A stretch of DNA of 64,000 nucleotides from Acinetobacter lwoffii (GCF_022967985.1 NZ_JALJVC010000012.1:1-64000); one strand, 5' to 3'. Counted from the first letter of the stretch, positions 28,326 through 37,101 are shown. Program-made: numbers and translations. The notes: generated from the sequence alone by a model not told the origin.

Positions 28326-28685
28326 TTATGCAGCCAATGCATCTTTAGCTTTAGAAGCTAAAGCAGCAAACGCAACTGCGTCATGCATAGCGATGTCAGC
28401 AAGTACGCGACGGTCGATAATCACTTGAGCTTTTTTCAAGCCAGCGATCATACGGCTGTACGACAAACCATTTTGACGAGCACCAGCGTTGATACGTGCA
28501 ATCCACAAAGCGCGGAATTGACGTTTCTTCTGACGACGGTCACGGTAAGCATATTGACCAGCTTTGATTACCGCCTGGAACGCTACGCGGTAAACGCGTG
28601 AACGAGCACCATAGTAACCTTTAGCGCGAGCAAGAATTTTTTTGTGACGGCGATGAGCCTGTACACCACGTTTTACACGAGCCAT
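28326..28685 (-). CDS. rplT: 50S ribosomal protein L20
   Basis: L20 binds 23S rRNA early in large-subunit assembly and represses its own operon in E. coli and Bacillus. The 119-residue protein is highly basic with the long N-terminal helix region ([20 protein letters not shown]) and the typical [20 protein letters not shown] and FLAGL-like [21 protein letters not shown]. Full length. It follows rpmI by 11 bases. A strong terminator follows, so here it is not co-transcribed with pheST, unlike the classical arrangement. Confidence 0.98.
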   Translation of the reverse strand: MARVKRGVQAHRRHKKILARAKGYYGARSRVYRVAFQAVIKAGQYAYRDRRQKKRQFRALWIARINAGARQNGLSYSRMIAGLKKAQVIIDRRVLADIAMHDAVAFAALASKAKDALAA

Positions 28686-28696
28686 TTATAATCTCC

Positions 28697-28891
28697 TTAG
28701 ATGTACGGGCACATACGACGAACTGAAGCAACGTCACTTACGTGAACCATTACACAGCCGCGCAATTGACGAATACGCTTAGCAGATTTTTTGGTCAAAA
28801 TGTGGCGTTTGAACGCTTGTTTACGCTTAAAACCGTTAGCAGTCGCTTTAAAGCGTTTAGCTGCACCACGGCGAGTTTTCATCTTAGGCAT
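28697..28891 (-). CDS. rpmI: 50S ribosomal protein L35
   Basis: This 64-residue basic protein starts [19 protein letters not shown], with [24 protein letters not shown], the L35 signature. It ends VRRMCPYI, typical of gammaproteobacterial L35. AGAGG-type purines precede the ATG at 28891. The gene normally follows infC closely, but here infC is 3 kb upstream with other genes and terminators between. rpmI-rplT therefore need their own promoter in 28892-29076, which I cannot pinpoint. Confidence 0.97.
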   Translation of the reverse strand: MPKMKTRRGAAKRFKATANGFKRKQAFKRHILTKKSAKRIRQLRGCVMVHVSDVASVRRMCPYI

Positions 28892-29076
28892 AACAACCTC
28901 TTTTGAACACCTGTTCGGCTCGTTTGCACCATTACAAAACGACCTGCAGGTAAGGGAGCGAGTATTCTAAAGCATCTTTGTTTAAAACAAAAGCATCTTC
29001 AGCCAATAAGCGAATTTAAAGAATGATTTCGCTCTGAAATAATATCCAAGACTGGATCAAGAAAATAGCTTCAGAC

Positions 29077-29499
29077 TTAGAACATGGCAAAGGCCGCATA
29101 GACAAACAGATAACGTCCAATTTTAGCGATGCTGACCATGAGCAGAAAACGGGCGAAGTTTTCTTTTAATAGTCCCGCAATTAAAGTGAATGGATCACCA
29201 ATAATAGGCACCCAGCTCAGCAGTAAAGACCAGTAACCATATTTCTGATAGGTCTTTTGCGCCTTGAGCATCTTATCTGCTGAAACCGGGAACCACTTTT
29301 TATTTTTATAATGTTCAATCTTGAGACCCAGATACCAGTTCACACAAGACCCCAGAATATTGCCCAGACTGGCCACGGCAATTAACAGCACTGCATGCTG
29401 CTTGTTCTGCACTAAAAGCCCCAGCAAAACCGCTTCAGACTGTAAAGGTAGTAAGGTCGCTGCACCAAAGGCCGACAGAAACAGTAAAAATAGGCTCAT
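29077..29499 (-). CDS. yqaA: YqaA/DedA-like SNARE-associated family membrane protein
   Basis: This 140-residue inner-membrane protein has about four hydrophobic segments. The family core is LPLQSEAVLLGLL near the N-terminus, ASLGNILGSCVNWYLG (about 43-58), the amphipathic KYGYWSLLLSWVPIIGDPFTLIAGLL (about 86-111) with its conserved Pro/Gly/Asp, and a terminal helix. Length equals E. coli YqaA (142). DedA relatives move undecaprenyl phosphate or phospholipids across the membrane; no direct function is assigned to the YqaA branch. It lies 7 bases after the small membrane protein gene, so the two likely form an operon. Confidence 0.8.
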   Translation of the reverse strand: MSLFLLFLSAFGAATLLPLQSEAVLLGLLVQNKQHAVLLIAVASLGNILGSCVNWYLGLKIEHYKNKKWFPVSADKMLKAQKTYQKYGYWSLLLSWVPIIGDPFTLIAGLLKENFARFLLMVSIAKIGRYLFVYAAFAMF

Positions 29500-29506
29500 T
29501 ACAGCA

Positions 29507-29797
29507 TTAATGGCTCAAGCCCATTTTTTTCTTGGCTTTACTGTATTCCCAACTGGACCAAACGACTGCCGTCACCATCGCCATGATCCGCGCCCACTTA
29601 TACTGCTCATTGAGCGGTGCAATTGCAGCACGGAGAATCTGCTGATCTTTGGTATTTAGGGCAGCAATCACCTGATCGATATGCACAATTTCAGCAACAT
29701 ACAGCACTAAACATGCAGCAATGCCGAAAAGAATGCTCCAGTAAATTCGGGTATTACTTTCAACAATCTTGGTAAAGTTCAGAAGAAAATCGTTCAT
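29507..29797 (-). CDS. small membrane protein of unknown function
   Basis: This 96-residue protein starts MNDFLLNFTKIVESN. It has one clear membrane helix (YWSILFGIAACLVLYVAEIV, about 19-38) and a second weaker hydrophobic stretch (ARIMAMVTAVVWSSWEY, about 69-85), ending in a basic tail (SKAKKKMGLSH). The ATG at 29797 is preferred over a TTG four codons upstream. It is immediately upstream of yqaA on the same strand. I do not recognise the family. Confidence 0.6.
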   Translation of the reverse strand: MNDFLLNFTKIVESNTRIYWSILFGIAACLVLYVAEIVHIDQVIAALNTKDQQILRAAIAPLNEQYKWARIMAMVTAVVWSSWEYSKAKKKMGLSH

Positions 29798-29810
29798 ATA
29801 TCCATCCAAT

Positions 29811-29835
29811 AAAAAACCACCGTAAGGGTGGCTTT
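29811..29835 (-). terminator. terminator of the GST gene
   Basis: CCACC pairs with GGTGG (extended by A-T pairs past one mismatch). On the minus strand, the hairpin is followed by T6. It lies between the glutathione transferase stop and the small membrane protein gene. Confidence 0.7.
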
Positions 29836-29871
29836 ATTTGCTTAAGGCTATTTTAACATAAAGGCAGACGC

Positions 29872-30492
29872 TTAACTGACCTGTATTGCCAACGCTTTCT
29901 GAACCGCAGGACGAGCATTCAAACGATCGATATATTTGGAAACTTCAGGATAGTCTTCCAGAGTGATCTGCTGCCAGTCATGCCGTAATAACCAAGGGAA
30001 AATGGCCATATCTGCAATCGAGTATTCGCCAGCCACATACTCCTGCCCGACCAGCTGTTTATTCAACACCCCATATAAACGCTTGCTTTCATTGACATAG
30101 CGCTCTGTGGCATAAGCAATCCGCTCAGGTGCAAAACGGCTAAAGTGATGATTTTGCCCGAGCATCGGCCCCAAACCGCCCATTTGCCACATCAGCCACT
30201 GTTCAACCTGAATACGCTTCACTTCATCAGTTGGATAAAACAGACCTGTTTTGCGACCTAGATATTGCAAAATCGCACCTGACTCAAAAATTGAAATGGC
30301 GCGGCCATGTGGCCCATCCTGATCAACAATTGCCGGGATTTTATTATTGGGAGAAATAGCCAGAAAATCGGACTGGAACTGGTCATTTTCCAGAATATTG
30401 ATGGGAATAATTTGATATTCCAGCCCCATTTCTTCTAGAGCAATACTAATTTTATGGCCGTTGGGGGTGCTCCAATAATATAAATCGATCAT
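29872..30492 (-). CDS. glutathione S-transferase, YfcG/YghU-like
   Basis: This 206-residue protein has an N-terminal thioredoxin fold (1-85) and a C-terminal helical domain. The start MIDLYYWSTPNGHKISIALEE carries the Thr-Pro-Asn-Gly signature of the Nu class (YfcG/YghU), which act as glutathione-dependent disulfide reductases. The glutathione site motifs NNKIPAIVDQDGP and IFESGAILQYLG are present, and the C-terminal motif YSIADMAIFPWL is typical. It is divergent from ibpA across a 283-bp region and ends at its own terminator. Confidence 0.88.
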   Translation of the reverse strand: MIDLYYWSTPNGHKISIALEEMGLEYQIIPINILENDQFQSDFLAISPNNKIPAIVDQDGPHGRAISIFESGAILQYLGRKTGLFYPTDEVKRIQVEQWLMWQMGGLGPMLGQNHHFSRFAPERIAYATERYVNESKRLYGVLNKQLVGQEYVAGEYSIADMAIFPWLLRHDWQQITLEDYPEVSKYIDRLNARPAVQKALAIQVS

Positions 30493-30640
30493 TTTCTTTT
30501 AATACTCCCTGCACTTTTGCTGTGCGATGATGTACTCAACATAGAGGATTTAGAAAGAAACAACAAGTCTGCATTTAAAAATTATTTTTCAATAAATATC
30601 AAAATGTTATTAAAAAATTATATAATTTTTTATTTTTAAT

Positions 30641-30670
30641 CTTGAAAATTTCAACCCCAAACACATATTT
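30641..30670 (+). promoter_or_regulatory. heat-shock (sigma-32-like) promoter for ibpA
   Basis: CTTGAAA (30641-30647) matches the sigma-32 -35 element exactly. CACATATTT (30662-30670) after a 14-nt spacer resembles the -10 element CCCCATNT. It points at the small heat-shock gene, giving a leader of about 100 nt that contains the thermometer hairpins. A CCCC also occurs inside the spacer (30655) but at the wrong distance. Confidence 0.55.
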
Positions 30671-30703
30671 ATTTCTGCATAAGGATTGCGTCAATCTTAT
30701 GCC

Positions 30704-30769
30704 CTGTCGATGTCTGACATGACAGATCTTATTTTCTTGTTTTTATAACTTTGCTTAAGTGAGAAGGTT
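30704..30769 (+). promoter_or_regulatory. ROSE-type RNA thermometer in the ibpA leader
   Basis: The hairpin next to the start codon pairs A30748-T30755 with A30762-T30768. In it TTGCT pairs with the ribosome binding site AGAAGG, leaving G30753 bulged. This is the hallmark U(U/C)GCU/Shine-Dalgarno pairing with a bulged G found in ROSE elements of small heat-shock genes. An upstream hairpin (CTGTC-ATGTC with GACAT-GACAG, 30704-30725) would be the usual 5' stem. At high temperature the weak stem should melt and free the RBS. The structure is read from sequence; the function is from the ROSE family. Confidence 0.65.
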
Positions 30770-30775
30770 CTAATC

Positions 30776-31231
30776 ATGAGTAACTTAAATCTTCATCCAT
30801 TATTTCGTCGTAGTATTGGTTTTGATCGCTTGAATGACTTTATTGATTACGCCATGCAAAGCGATGCGCCAAATTATCCACCGTATAATATCGAAAAGCA
30901 TGGTGAGAATAATTACCGTATCGTGGTGGCAACTGCGGGTTTTCGTCAGGAAGAACTCGACATTCGTCTGGAAAATAAGTTGCTGACCATCTTGGGTAAG
31001 CCTGAAAACCAGAGCAATGACAGTATTGAATTCCTGCACAAAGGCATTGCGCGACGTGCATTTAAATTATCTTTACGTCTGGATGAATATATTGAAGTAC
31101 AACAGGCAGACTATGAAAATGGTTTATTGATCATCGACTTGCAGCGCATTATTCCAGAAGAAAAATTGCCGCGTCAAATCCCGATTGGCAATAAACTGCT
31201 TATTGCAAATGATGAAAAATCAGTGGAATAA
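30776..31231 (+). CDS. ibpA: small heat-shock protein, Hsp20/IbpA
   Basis: This is a 151-residue alpha-crystallin chaperone that holds unfolded proteins for DnaK/ClpB. The N-terminus NLHPLFRRSIGFDRLNDFID matches IbpA/IbpB. The crystallin domain (about 38-130) includes PPYNIEKHGENNYRIVVATAGF and EFLHKGIARRAFKLSLRLDEYI. The C-terminal anchoring I-x-I motif lies in RQIPIGN. A single ibp gene is present, as in most species outside the enterics. A sigma-32-like promoter and a thermometer hairpin precede it and a terminator follows. Confidence 0.93.
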   Translation: MSNLNLHPLFRRSIGFDRLNDFIDYAMQSDAPNYPPYNIEKHGENNYRIVVATAGFRQEELDIRLENKLLTILGKPENQSNDSIEFLHKGIARRAFKLSLRLDEYIEVQQADYENGLLIIDLQRIIPEEKLPRQIPIGNKLLIANDEKSVE

Positions 31232-31248
31232 GCTCGATTAAGTACGCA

Positions 31249-31276
31249 AAGGAAGGTCCGCAAGGACCTTTCTTTT
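31249..31276 (+). terminator. terminator of ibpA
   Basis: AAGGTCC (31253-31259) pairs with GGACCTT (31264-31270) around GCAA, followed by TCTTTTT, about 20 bases after the ibpA stop. Confidence 0.8.
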
Positions 31277-31335
31277 TGGCTACAGATTCCTTAAGCTCAT
31301 TGAGGCAATACGCTTTCTGATCATAAAAATAAACC

Positions 31336-31887
31336 ATGAATGTGCCAGAAAACGTCCTGTTTCATCAAGCTAGCCCGATCATGCGCGCTATGGGATATTT
31401 ACTGTTTTGTTATCCGGTCGGAATATTCAGCATTTTTTATTTCAGCAGTGTGCGTAGCAATTCCAGTTTTTTCCAAGGACTATTATTTTTATGGCAGGAG
31501 TCTCCTGACTTTTATATTTATATTGGCGGCTTTCTTGGTCTTTCGCTGCTTATGCTGGGAACTAAACTGAAAATCACCTCACAAGCTATTTATTATACTT
31601 TGGCCGGTTTCCGCATCAGCCTGTGCTTAAAACGACATTCGGTACAGTATAGCTTTCTGAATCCACGCTATGCTTCTCTCAAAGCACATCTCAAAAGCTG
31701 GCTCTATAACATGCCAGCGCATGTGATTAGTCAACGTGATGGCACTTTGGATTTTAAATTGCATCAATCCGGTCTAATAAATCAAATTTGTCTTGGATTT
31801 TTCCGGATTCAGCTGTCGATGTTTTCCCGCCCGCAAGCTCAACAGATTATGCAGGCCATACAAAGTGCCTGGAACTTTAGAGCATAA
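31336..31887 (+). CDS. membrane protein of unknown function
   Basis: This 183-residue protein has two membrane segments (about 17-37, MGYLLFCYPVGIFSIFYFSS, and about 53-75, FYIYIGGFLGLSLLMLG). A basic cytoplasmic-type domain rich in Arg, Ser and aromatic residues (YTLAGFRISLCLKRHS onward) follows. The layout, with a two-helix N-terminus and a beta-rich tail, recalls small PH-like membrane proteins, but I cannot name a family. The ATG at 31336 has no strong RBS. Its stop lies at the edge of a bidirectional terminator shared with infC. Confidence 0.6.
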   Translation: MNVPENVLFHQASPIMRAMGYLLFCYPVGIFSIFYFSSVRSNSSFFQGLLFLWQESPDFYIYIGGFLGLSLLMLGTKLKITSQAIYYTLAGFRISLCLKRHSVQYSFLNPRYASLKAHLKSWLYNMPAHVISQRDGTLDFKLHQSGLINQICLGFFRIQLSMFSRPQAQQIMQAIQSAWNFRA

Positions 31888-31916
31888 AAAAAGCCCTGCA
31901 TATGCAGGGCTTTTTT
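31886..31916. terminator. bidirectional terminator between infC and the membrane protein gene
   Basis: The perfect palindrome GCCCTGCATATGCAGGGC is flanked by A7 and T6. It ends both the membrane protein transcript (plus) and the thrS-infC transcript (minus), separating infC from rpmI-rplT. Confidence 0.9.
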
Positions 31917-31930
31917 CGCTTAATGAGTGC

Positions 31931-32482
31931 TTACTTTTTCTTTTTAGGACCAAGTAGCATACCCATTTGACGGCCTTCCATTTTCGGCATCTGCTCAACA
32001 GTACCGAATTCAGCCACGTCAGCTTCAATTTTTTGCAATTGAGCTAGACCCAACTGTTGGTGCGCCATTTCACGACCACGGAAACGAAGCGTGATTTTCA
32101 CCTTGTTACCTTCTTCAAGGAACTTGATGATTGCACGTAGTTTTACGTTGTAATCACCAACATCAGTACCCGGGCGTAGCTTGATTTCTTTCACCTGGAC
32201 TTGATGTTGTTTTTTCTTCGCTTCTTTCTGCTTTTGCTTAAGATCAAACAAATGCTTGTTGAAGTCCATGATCTTACATACTGGTGGCTCAGCGTTTGCT
32301 ACGATCTCAACAAGATCCAGTTCAACACTTTCTGCTGCGCGTAGGGCGTCAGCTAAGCTTACAATCCCTTTCTGCTCACCATTTTCGTCTACAAGACGGA
32401 CTTCTTTCGCACGAATTTCATCATTCAAGGCAGGACGGTTTGATTTGTTACCGCCCTGTTGATTACGGTCAGGCTGTTTAAT
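31931..32482 (-). CDS. infC: translation initiation factor IF-3, AUU start
   Basis: IF-3 binds the 30S subunit, prevents premature 50S joining and discriminates against non-canonical start codons. The 183-residue protein has the N-domain ([20 protein letters not shown]), the linker rich in Lys ([13 protein letters not shown]) and the C-domain ([19 protein letters not shown]). No ATG, GTG or suitably placed TTG gives the normal N-terminus. An in-frame ATT at 32482, six bases after the thrS stop with GGAG upstream inside the thrS end, gives [11 protein letters not shown]... and the family's usual length. E. coli infC also starts at AUU, the basis of its autoregulation, so the same control is inferred. 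A TTG at 32428 would cut 18 residues. Confidence 0.9.
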   Translation of the reverse strand: MKQPDRNQQGGNKSNRPALNDEIRAKEVRLVDENGEQKGIVSLADALRAAESVELDLVEIVANAEPPVCKIMDFNKHLFDLKQKQKEAKKKQHQVQVKEIKLRPGTDVGDYNVKLRAIIKFLEEGNKVKITLRFRGREMAHQQLGLAQLQKIEADVAEFGTVEQMPKMEGRQMGMLLGPKKKK

Positions 32483-32487
32483 CGCTG

Positions 32488-34410
32488 TTACTCCACAATG
32501 TACCGGCCGCGTTCGGCTACGGCTGCTTTTACTAGGTCAACGAAAGCATCGATTGACATAGTACCCAAATTTGTTCCTGAGCGGGTACGCACGTTTACGG
32601 TACCTTCCTCTACTTCACGGTCCCCAAGTACCAGTAAGTAAGGAATACGCTCTAATGTACGTTCACGAATCTTAAAGCCGATTTTCTCATTTCTCAAGTC
32701 AGAAATTGCACGGATACCGTTTTCTTTAAGTTTTGCGACGACTGACTCACATGCCTCAGCTTGAGAATCGGTAATGTTCATTACACATGCTTGCATTGGT
32801 GCCAACCAAGGTGGCATGAAGCCTGCGTAGTGTTCGATCAGTATACCAATAAAACGCTCGAAACTGCCAAGAATTGCACGATGTAACATTACTGGCTGAT
32901 CGCGGTCATTATCTTCAGTGACATAAGACGCATCTAAACGTTCTGGCAAGTTAAAGTCACACTGAATGGTACCACACTGCCAGACACGACCTAAGCAGTC
33001 TTTCAGAGAGAATTCAATCTTCGGACCGTAGAATGCGCCCTCACCTGGTTGAAGCTCCCACTCAAGACCCGCAGCATCTAAAGCATCTGCCAAAGATTTT
33101 TCTGCCATATCCCAAAGCTTGTCATCACCCACACGTTTTTCAGGACGCGTCGACAACTTCATTTGTACTTCTTCAAAGCCAAAATCTTTGTATACATCCA
33201 GTGTCAATTTGATAAAGTCTGCAACTTCAGGACCAATCTGCTCTTTGGTACAGAAAATATGCGCGTCATCTTGGGTAAAGCCACGTACACGCATAATGCC
33301 GTGTAAAGAACCTGATGGTTCGTTACGGTGACATGAACCGAATTCTGCTAAACGTACAGGAAGATCACGGTATGACTTCAAGCCTTGATTGAACACTTGT
33401 ACGTGACAAGGACAGTTCATTGGCTTCACCGCATAGTTACGGTTTTCAGAATGCGTGGTGAACATATTGTCTGCATAGTTAGCAGCATGTCCTGATTTTT
33501 CCCACAGCGTGAAATCAACCACTTGCGGTGTACGGATTTCTTCGTAGCCATTGTCTTGCTGAACTTTACGCATGTATTGTTCAAGCACTTGATAAATGGT
33601 CCAGCCATTTGGATGCCAGAACACCATACCCGGTGCTTCTTCTTGCATATGGAACAAATCAAGTGCTTTACCGATTTTACGGTGATCTCGTTTTTCTGCT
33701 TCTTCAATCCGTTTTACATAAGCCGCAAGCTGCTTCTTGTCTGCCCACGCTGTACCGTAAATACGTTGTAGCTGTTCGTTTTTCGCATCACCGCGCCAGT
33801 AAGCACCTGAAATTTTAGTCAGCTTGAACGATTTTAAGAATTTGGTGTTTGGAACGTGCGGACCACGGCACATATCCAAGTAATCCTGATGGTAGTACAA
33901 GCCCATTTGCGTTTCTTCAGGCATGTCTGCAATCAAGCGCAATTTGTATTCTTCGCCACGCGCAGTGAATTCTGCAATGACTTCATCACGCGGTGTCATT
34001 TTTTTGATGACATCGTAGTCTTGATCGATGAGCTTTTTCATACGCTCTTCGATGGCTGCCATGTCGTCTAAGGTAAACGGACGTGGCATCCAGATGTCAT
34101 AGTAGAAACCTTCTTCAATGACCGGACCAATGACCATCTTTGCTTCTGGGAACAGTTGCTTAACTGCATGACCGACCAAATGCGCGCAAGAGTGACGAAT
34201 GATCTCGACACCGGCTTCGTCTTTAGGCGTGATAATTTGTAGTGTTGCATCTTCAGTGATGAGATCAGACGCATCAACCAGACGATCGTTGACACGGCCA
34301 GCAACTGTATTTTTTGCAAGACCAGGACCAATGCTAAGTGCAACGTCCATCACAGATACGGCGTGATCAAACTGTTTTTGATCGCCATTTGGCAAAGTGA
34401 TAATTGGCAT
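32488..34410 (-). CDS. thrS: threonyl-tRNA synthetase
   Basis: ThrS charges tRNA(Thr) and edits misacylated Ser-tRNA(Thr). The 640-residue protein has the TGS domain (1-62), the editing domain with [19 protein letters not shown] (about 72-90), and the class II core with the zinc ligands MNCPCH (Cys) and later His residues. Motif 2, [21 protein letters not shown], precedes QDDAHIFC, and the C-terminal anticodon-binding domain is about 535-640. The length is nearly that of E. coli ThrS (642). It is co-transcribed with infC. A hairpin in the leader next to its RBS may mediate autoregulation. Confidence 0.98.
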   Translation of the reverse strand: MPIITLPNGDQKQFDHAVSVMDVALSIGPGLAKNTVAGRVNDRLVDASDLITEDATLQIITPKDEAGVEIIRHSCAHLVGHAVKQLFPEAKMVIGPVIEEGFYYDIWMPRPFTLDDMAAIEERMKKLIDQDYDVIKKMTPRDEVIAEFTARGEEYKLRLIADMPEETQMGLYYHQDYLDMCRGPHVPNTKFLKSFKLTKISGAYWRGDAKNEQLQRIYGTAWADKKQLAAYVKRIEEAEKRDHRKIGKALDLFHMQEEAPGMVFWHPNGWTIYQVLEQYMRKVQQDNGYEEIRTPQVVDFTLWEKSGHAANYADNMFTTHSENRNYAVKPMNCPCHVQVFNQGLKSYRDLPVRLAEFGSCHRNEPSGSLHGIMRVRGFTQDDAHIFCTKEQIGPEVADFIKLTLDVYKDFGFEEVQMKLSTRPEKRVGDDKLWDMAEKSLADALDAAGLEWELQPGEGAFYGPKIEFSLKDCLGRVWQCGTIQCDFNLPERLDASYVTEDNDRDQPVMLHRAILGSFERFIGILIEHYAGFMPPWLAPMQACVMNITDSQAEACESVVAKLKENGIRAISDLRNEKIGFKIRERTLERIPYLLVLGDREVEEGTVNVRTRSGTNLGTMSIDAFVDLVKAAVAERGRYIVE

Positions 34411-34426
34411 AAGAAATCCTTAAGGA

Positions 34427-34455
34427 GTGATGCCCCGTACCATGGAGCATATCAC
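34427..34455 (-). promoter_or_regulatory. thrS leader hairpin beside the ribosome binding site
   Basis: On the minus strand GTGAT-AT-GCTCC pairs with GGGGC-ATCAC, with a loop containing ATGGTAC. It ends about 5 bases before the AAGGA that precedes the thrS ATG. E. coli ThrRS represses thrS by binding leader hairpins that mimic the tRNA(Thr) anticodon arm. The loop here contains GGT, the GGU anticodon of tRNA(Thr). This is a candidate operator by analogy only. Confidence 0.4.
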
Positions 34456-34634
34456 CGCGAGATTATGATCGAGGCACAGCCTCAAAAGATAAAAACGGTG
34501 GATAAATAAAATCGATTCGAATTTTACACGGCTTGGCCGCATGATTAAACCTTTTCCCAATAAAAATAAGATTTACCGTCAAATCTGTGCCTGATCGTTA
34601 AAGGCTTAGGCTCATTTTTCATTTCAGAATATGG

Positions 34635-35804
34635 TTATTCCCGGAACGTCTGCCACTGGAGAAACTTCCCTTCTGCATAGACATACAGCTGTGCGAATTG
34701 CGGGATGATAGCTTCACTTTGTGTCGGTCTTAAAAACACATAATCATCGACATGAATATCGCACTGCATGGGCATCTGAAGTATTTCCTGATTGCTGCTG
34801 CGGCCATACAATACATGCGGCCGGCTTTTTTCAGGGTAGATATAATCCGCTCGCCAATAGCCTCCGTAAATAAATACGGCTTTATATTGATGAGGAAGAT
34901 AATTCAGCAGCTCCAGACCGGGAATCTGACTACAAGGCAACACTTTTAAAATGGGTGCGGCAATCCATAAAGCACAGCTTAAAGCGGACAAATTTTCCAG
35001 ATCAAAATCACTCGGCTTAAGCAGCATCGAGCCAAAGGCCAGATCATTACAGACACTTTGCTGGCAATGCTGCATAAAGGTTGGACTTCCCCCACCGTTA
35101 AAACACAAACCTTCATGCCATAAATCCGGGAATTTTCGCTGAAGAATACTTTTGTATTGTTGATACATCTGCTGCGATTGCTGATAACTTTTGTCGGGAC
35201 TTTTCAAAATTTTTGGCAGTTTGGCGACATGTGCATCATAGCCCATTAGACCCGAAAGTTTGAGATAAGCCGCGTTGTGCTGAATCAGCTTCATTAAGGC
35301 TATAAATTGCTGCTGCGTTTGTACGCCGCCACGATGCAGGCCCACATCAATTTCAATGTTTACATGCAAACGAATATTGAGTCGTTGTGCGAGCTGAAGA
35401 TATTGTTGCAGATGTTCTACATCATCAATCAGCCATTGAATACTTCCTTGATCATTGATTTTATTTTGATCAGATAAAGTTTGATAAAAAGATTTTAGCG
35501 CCTGAATTGGCATCGGTTTTCCCAACAGAATATCCGCTTGTGAAAATGCCTCCATAATTTCCGCAAGATGCGGCAGATGAAAAACCATAAAGCGCTGGGT
35601 ATTCAGCTTTTCACTGGCCAGTTTGAGTAGCGGAATACTCGCCAAGGATTTCACCACTAGGCGTGGTTTTAACTTCGCAGGCAATTTTGACTGTACATAG
35701 TCCAAATTACCTTGATAGGTTTTTAAATCTAAAATCAGTTGCGGTGTGCCAGTGCCCTGCCGTTTTAATTCCTGCGTCAGTTGCTGAAAATAATTTGATT
35801 GCAT
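34635..35804 (-). CDS. fold-type III PLP enzyme, alanine racemase N-terminal/DSD1-like
   Basis: This 389-residue protein has an alanine-racemase-type barrel (about 20-270). The PLP lysine is probably in RLVVKSLASIPLLKLA (K52), and NIEIDVGLHRGGV marks the DSD1/D-threonine aldolase family. The C-terminal beta domain (about 270-389) ends with metal-site-type residues: HVDDYVFLRPTQSEAI, where the family has an HxC or HxxD-like pair. Related enzymes are D-serine dehydratase or D-threonine aldolase, or are annotated amino acid deaminase/aldolase. It starts 10 bases after the aldonolactone oxidase stop, and GGAG precedes the ATG, so the two are an operon. Confidence 0.75.
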   Translation of the reverse strand: MQSNYFQQLTQELKRQGTGTPQLILDLKTYQGNLDYVQSKLPAKLKPRLVVKSLASIPLLKLASEKLNTQRFMVFHLPHLAEIMEAFSQADILLGKPMPIQALKSFYQTLSDQNKINDQGSIQWLIDDVEHLQQYLQLAQRLNIRLHVNIEIDVGLHRGGVQTQQQFIALMKLIQHNAAYLKLSGLMGYDAHVAKLPKILKSPDKSYQQSQQMYQQYKSILQRKFPDLWHEGLCFNGGGSPTFMQHCQQSVCNDLAFGSMLLKPSDFDLENLSALSCALWIAAPILKVLPCSQIPGLELLNYLPHQYKAVFIYGGYWRADYIYPEKSRPHVLYGRSSNQEILQMPMQCDIHVDDYVFLRPTQSEAIIPQFAQLYVYAEGKFLQWQTFRE

Positions 35805-35814
35805 CGCCCTCTCC

Positions 35815-37101
35815 TCATTTCCCAGATAAAAACAATTCTTTTAAATATGGATTCAGCCATTTTTGCTGTGGATCCAATTGCTGACGTAGCACCATGAAAT
35901 TATCCCATTTCGGGTAGAGTTCGCGCAGTGATGCTGCGCTCATACTATGTAACTTGCCCCAATGCGGTCGTCCCTGATATTTCTGTAAAATCGGCTCGAC
36001 CAGATCAAAAATCGCATGATAATCCTGTTTATAGAACTGATGAATGGAAATGGAAACTGAATCGCGCTGATAAAAAGGACTCAGCCAGATTTCATCGCCT
36101 TTGACATAACGGAACTCGATCGGGAAAAACATCGGCACCTTATGCTTCCTTAAAGTCGCTAAAACCTCTTGCAGACATTGCAAACCTTGCTCAACCGGAA
36201 TCTGATATTCCATTTCATTAAATCTGGTATTGCGCGGGGTCGGAAAAATCCGGGATGACCAATCTACATAGCAAGTCGATTTAACAAACACACTCAGCAG
36301 TTTTTGCAGATAGGGATTTGTCTTTGGGAAAAGTCGCGTCAATTCCGAACATACGGTTAATAAAGTATCTTCCGAAGGCCAGCTTTCCTGTCTCGGCTGA
36401 ATGTCATCCTCCGTGTCATCCAGGGTTTTCAGTATCACCTGATCGGCATGCAGAAAAGCCCAAAACTCAATATGTCGGTGCTGATGTTTCCATTGACCAA
36501 TATGGGTAAATATGTCTTTTAATGAACAGAGCTGGATCTGTTCTTTTAGTTTATATCGTGGTCGATTTTGCAGGGTTATTTGGGTCAATATGCCTAAGCT
36601 GCCCAATGCCACCCGTCCAGCCTGAAATATCTCAGCATTCTGCCCACGATGACATTGCAACAGCTCTCCATCCGCGGTCAGTAATTCAAAGCCTTCCACG
36701 AAAGCAGAGATGCAAGGTAAATCGATGCCCGTGCCATGCGTTCCGGTAGAAATCGCTCCGGCCAGACTTTGCTGGTCTATATCGCCCTGATTGATTAAGG
36801 CCTGATTGATCGGTACCAGATCTTTCCCCAAATCATATAAACGCGTCCCGGCCCGCACGGTGCATTGGGTTTTCTCTTGATCAAAGGCAACGATACCTTT
36901 TAACAAATCGAGATTAAGCAACACCTCATCTGTTTTGGCCAATGGGCTAAATGAATGTCCTGCACCCACTGCACGAATGTGTGCATGGGTCTTCACTAAA
37001 CTTTGTAATTCACTGATCTGGCTGGGCTGAACAATCCGAGCGGCACTGAACTGGCTCCCCGACCAGTTTCGCCAGACGTCATTCGCCTGTTGTATTTTCA
37101 T
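35815..37101 (-). CDS. D-arabinono-1,4-lactone/L-gulonolactone oxidase family FAD enzyme
   Basis: This is a 428-residue VAO-type flavoenzyme. The FAD domain (about 15-185) has IRAVGAGHSFSPLAKTDE, whose His is the usual covalent flavin site in this family, and GAISTGTHGTG. The ALO domain (about 185-428) includes EFRYVKGDEIWLSPF and ends with the typical GRPHWGKLHSM motif with its catalytic Lys and the C-terminal WLNPYLKELF. The ATG at 37101 is preferred because AGGAAG lies 4 bases upstream; an ATG at 37119 would place it inside the gene. In bacteria the physiological substrate is usually unknown. It leads a two-gene operon with the PLP enzyme. Confidence 0.85.
   Translation of the reverse strand: MKIQQANDVWRNWSGSQFSAARIVQPSQISELQSLVKTHAHIRAVGAGHSFSPLAKTDEVLLNLDLLKGIVAFDQEKTQCTVRAGTRLYDLGKDLVPINQALINQGDIDQQSLAGAISTGTHGTGIDLPCISAFVEGFELLTADGELLQCHRGQNAEIFQAGRVALGSLGILTQITLQNRPRYKLKEQIQLCSLKDIFTHIGQWKHQHRHIEFWAFLHADQVILKTLDDTEDDIQPRQESWPSEDTLLTVCSELTRLFPKTNPYLQKLLSVFVKSTCYVDWSSRIFPTPRNTRFNEMEYQIPVEQGLQCLQEVLATLRKHKVPMFFPIEFRYVKGDEIWLSPFYQRDSVSISIHQFYKQDYHAIFDLVEPILQKYQGRPHWGKLHSMSAASLRELYPKWDNFMVLRQQLDPQQKWLNPYLKELFLSGK

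Noticed and set aside
30655..30658. CCCC as the sigma-32 -10 element of ibpA
   Set aside because: Only 7 bases from CTTGAAA, far too close; CACATATTT at 14 bases fits better.
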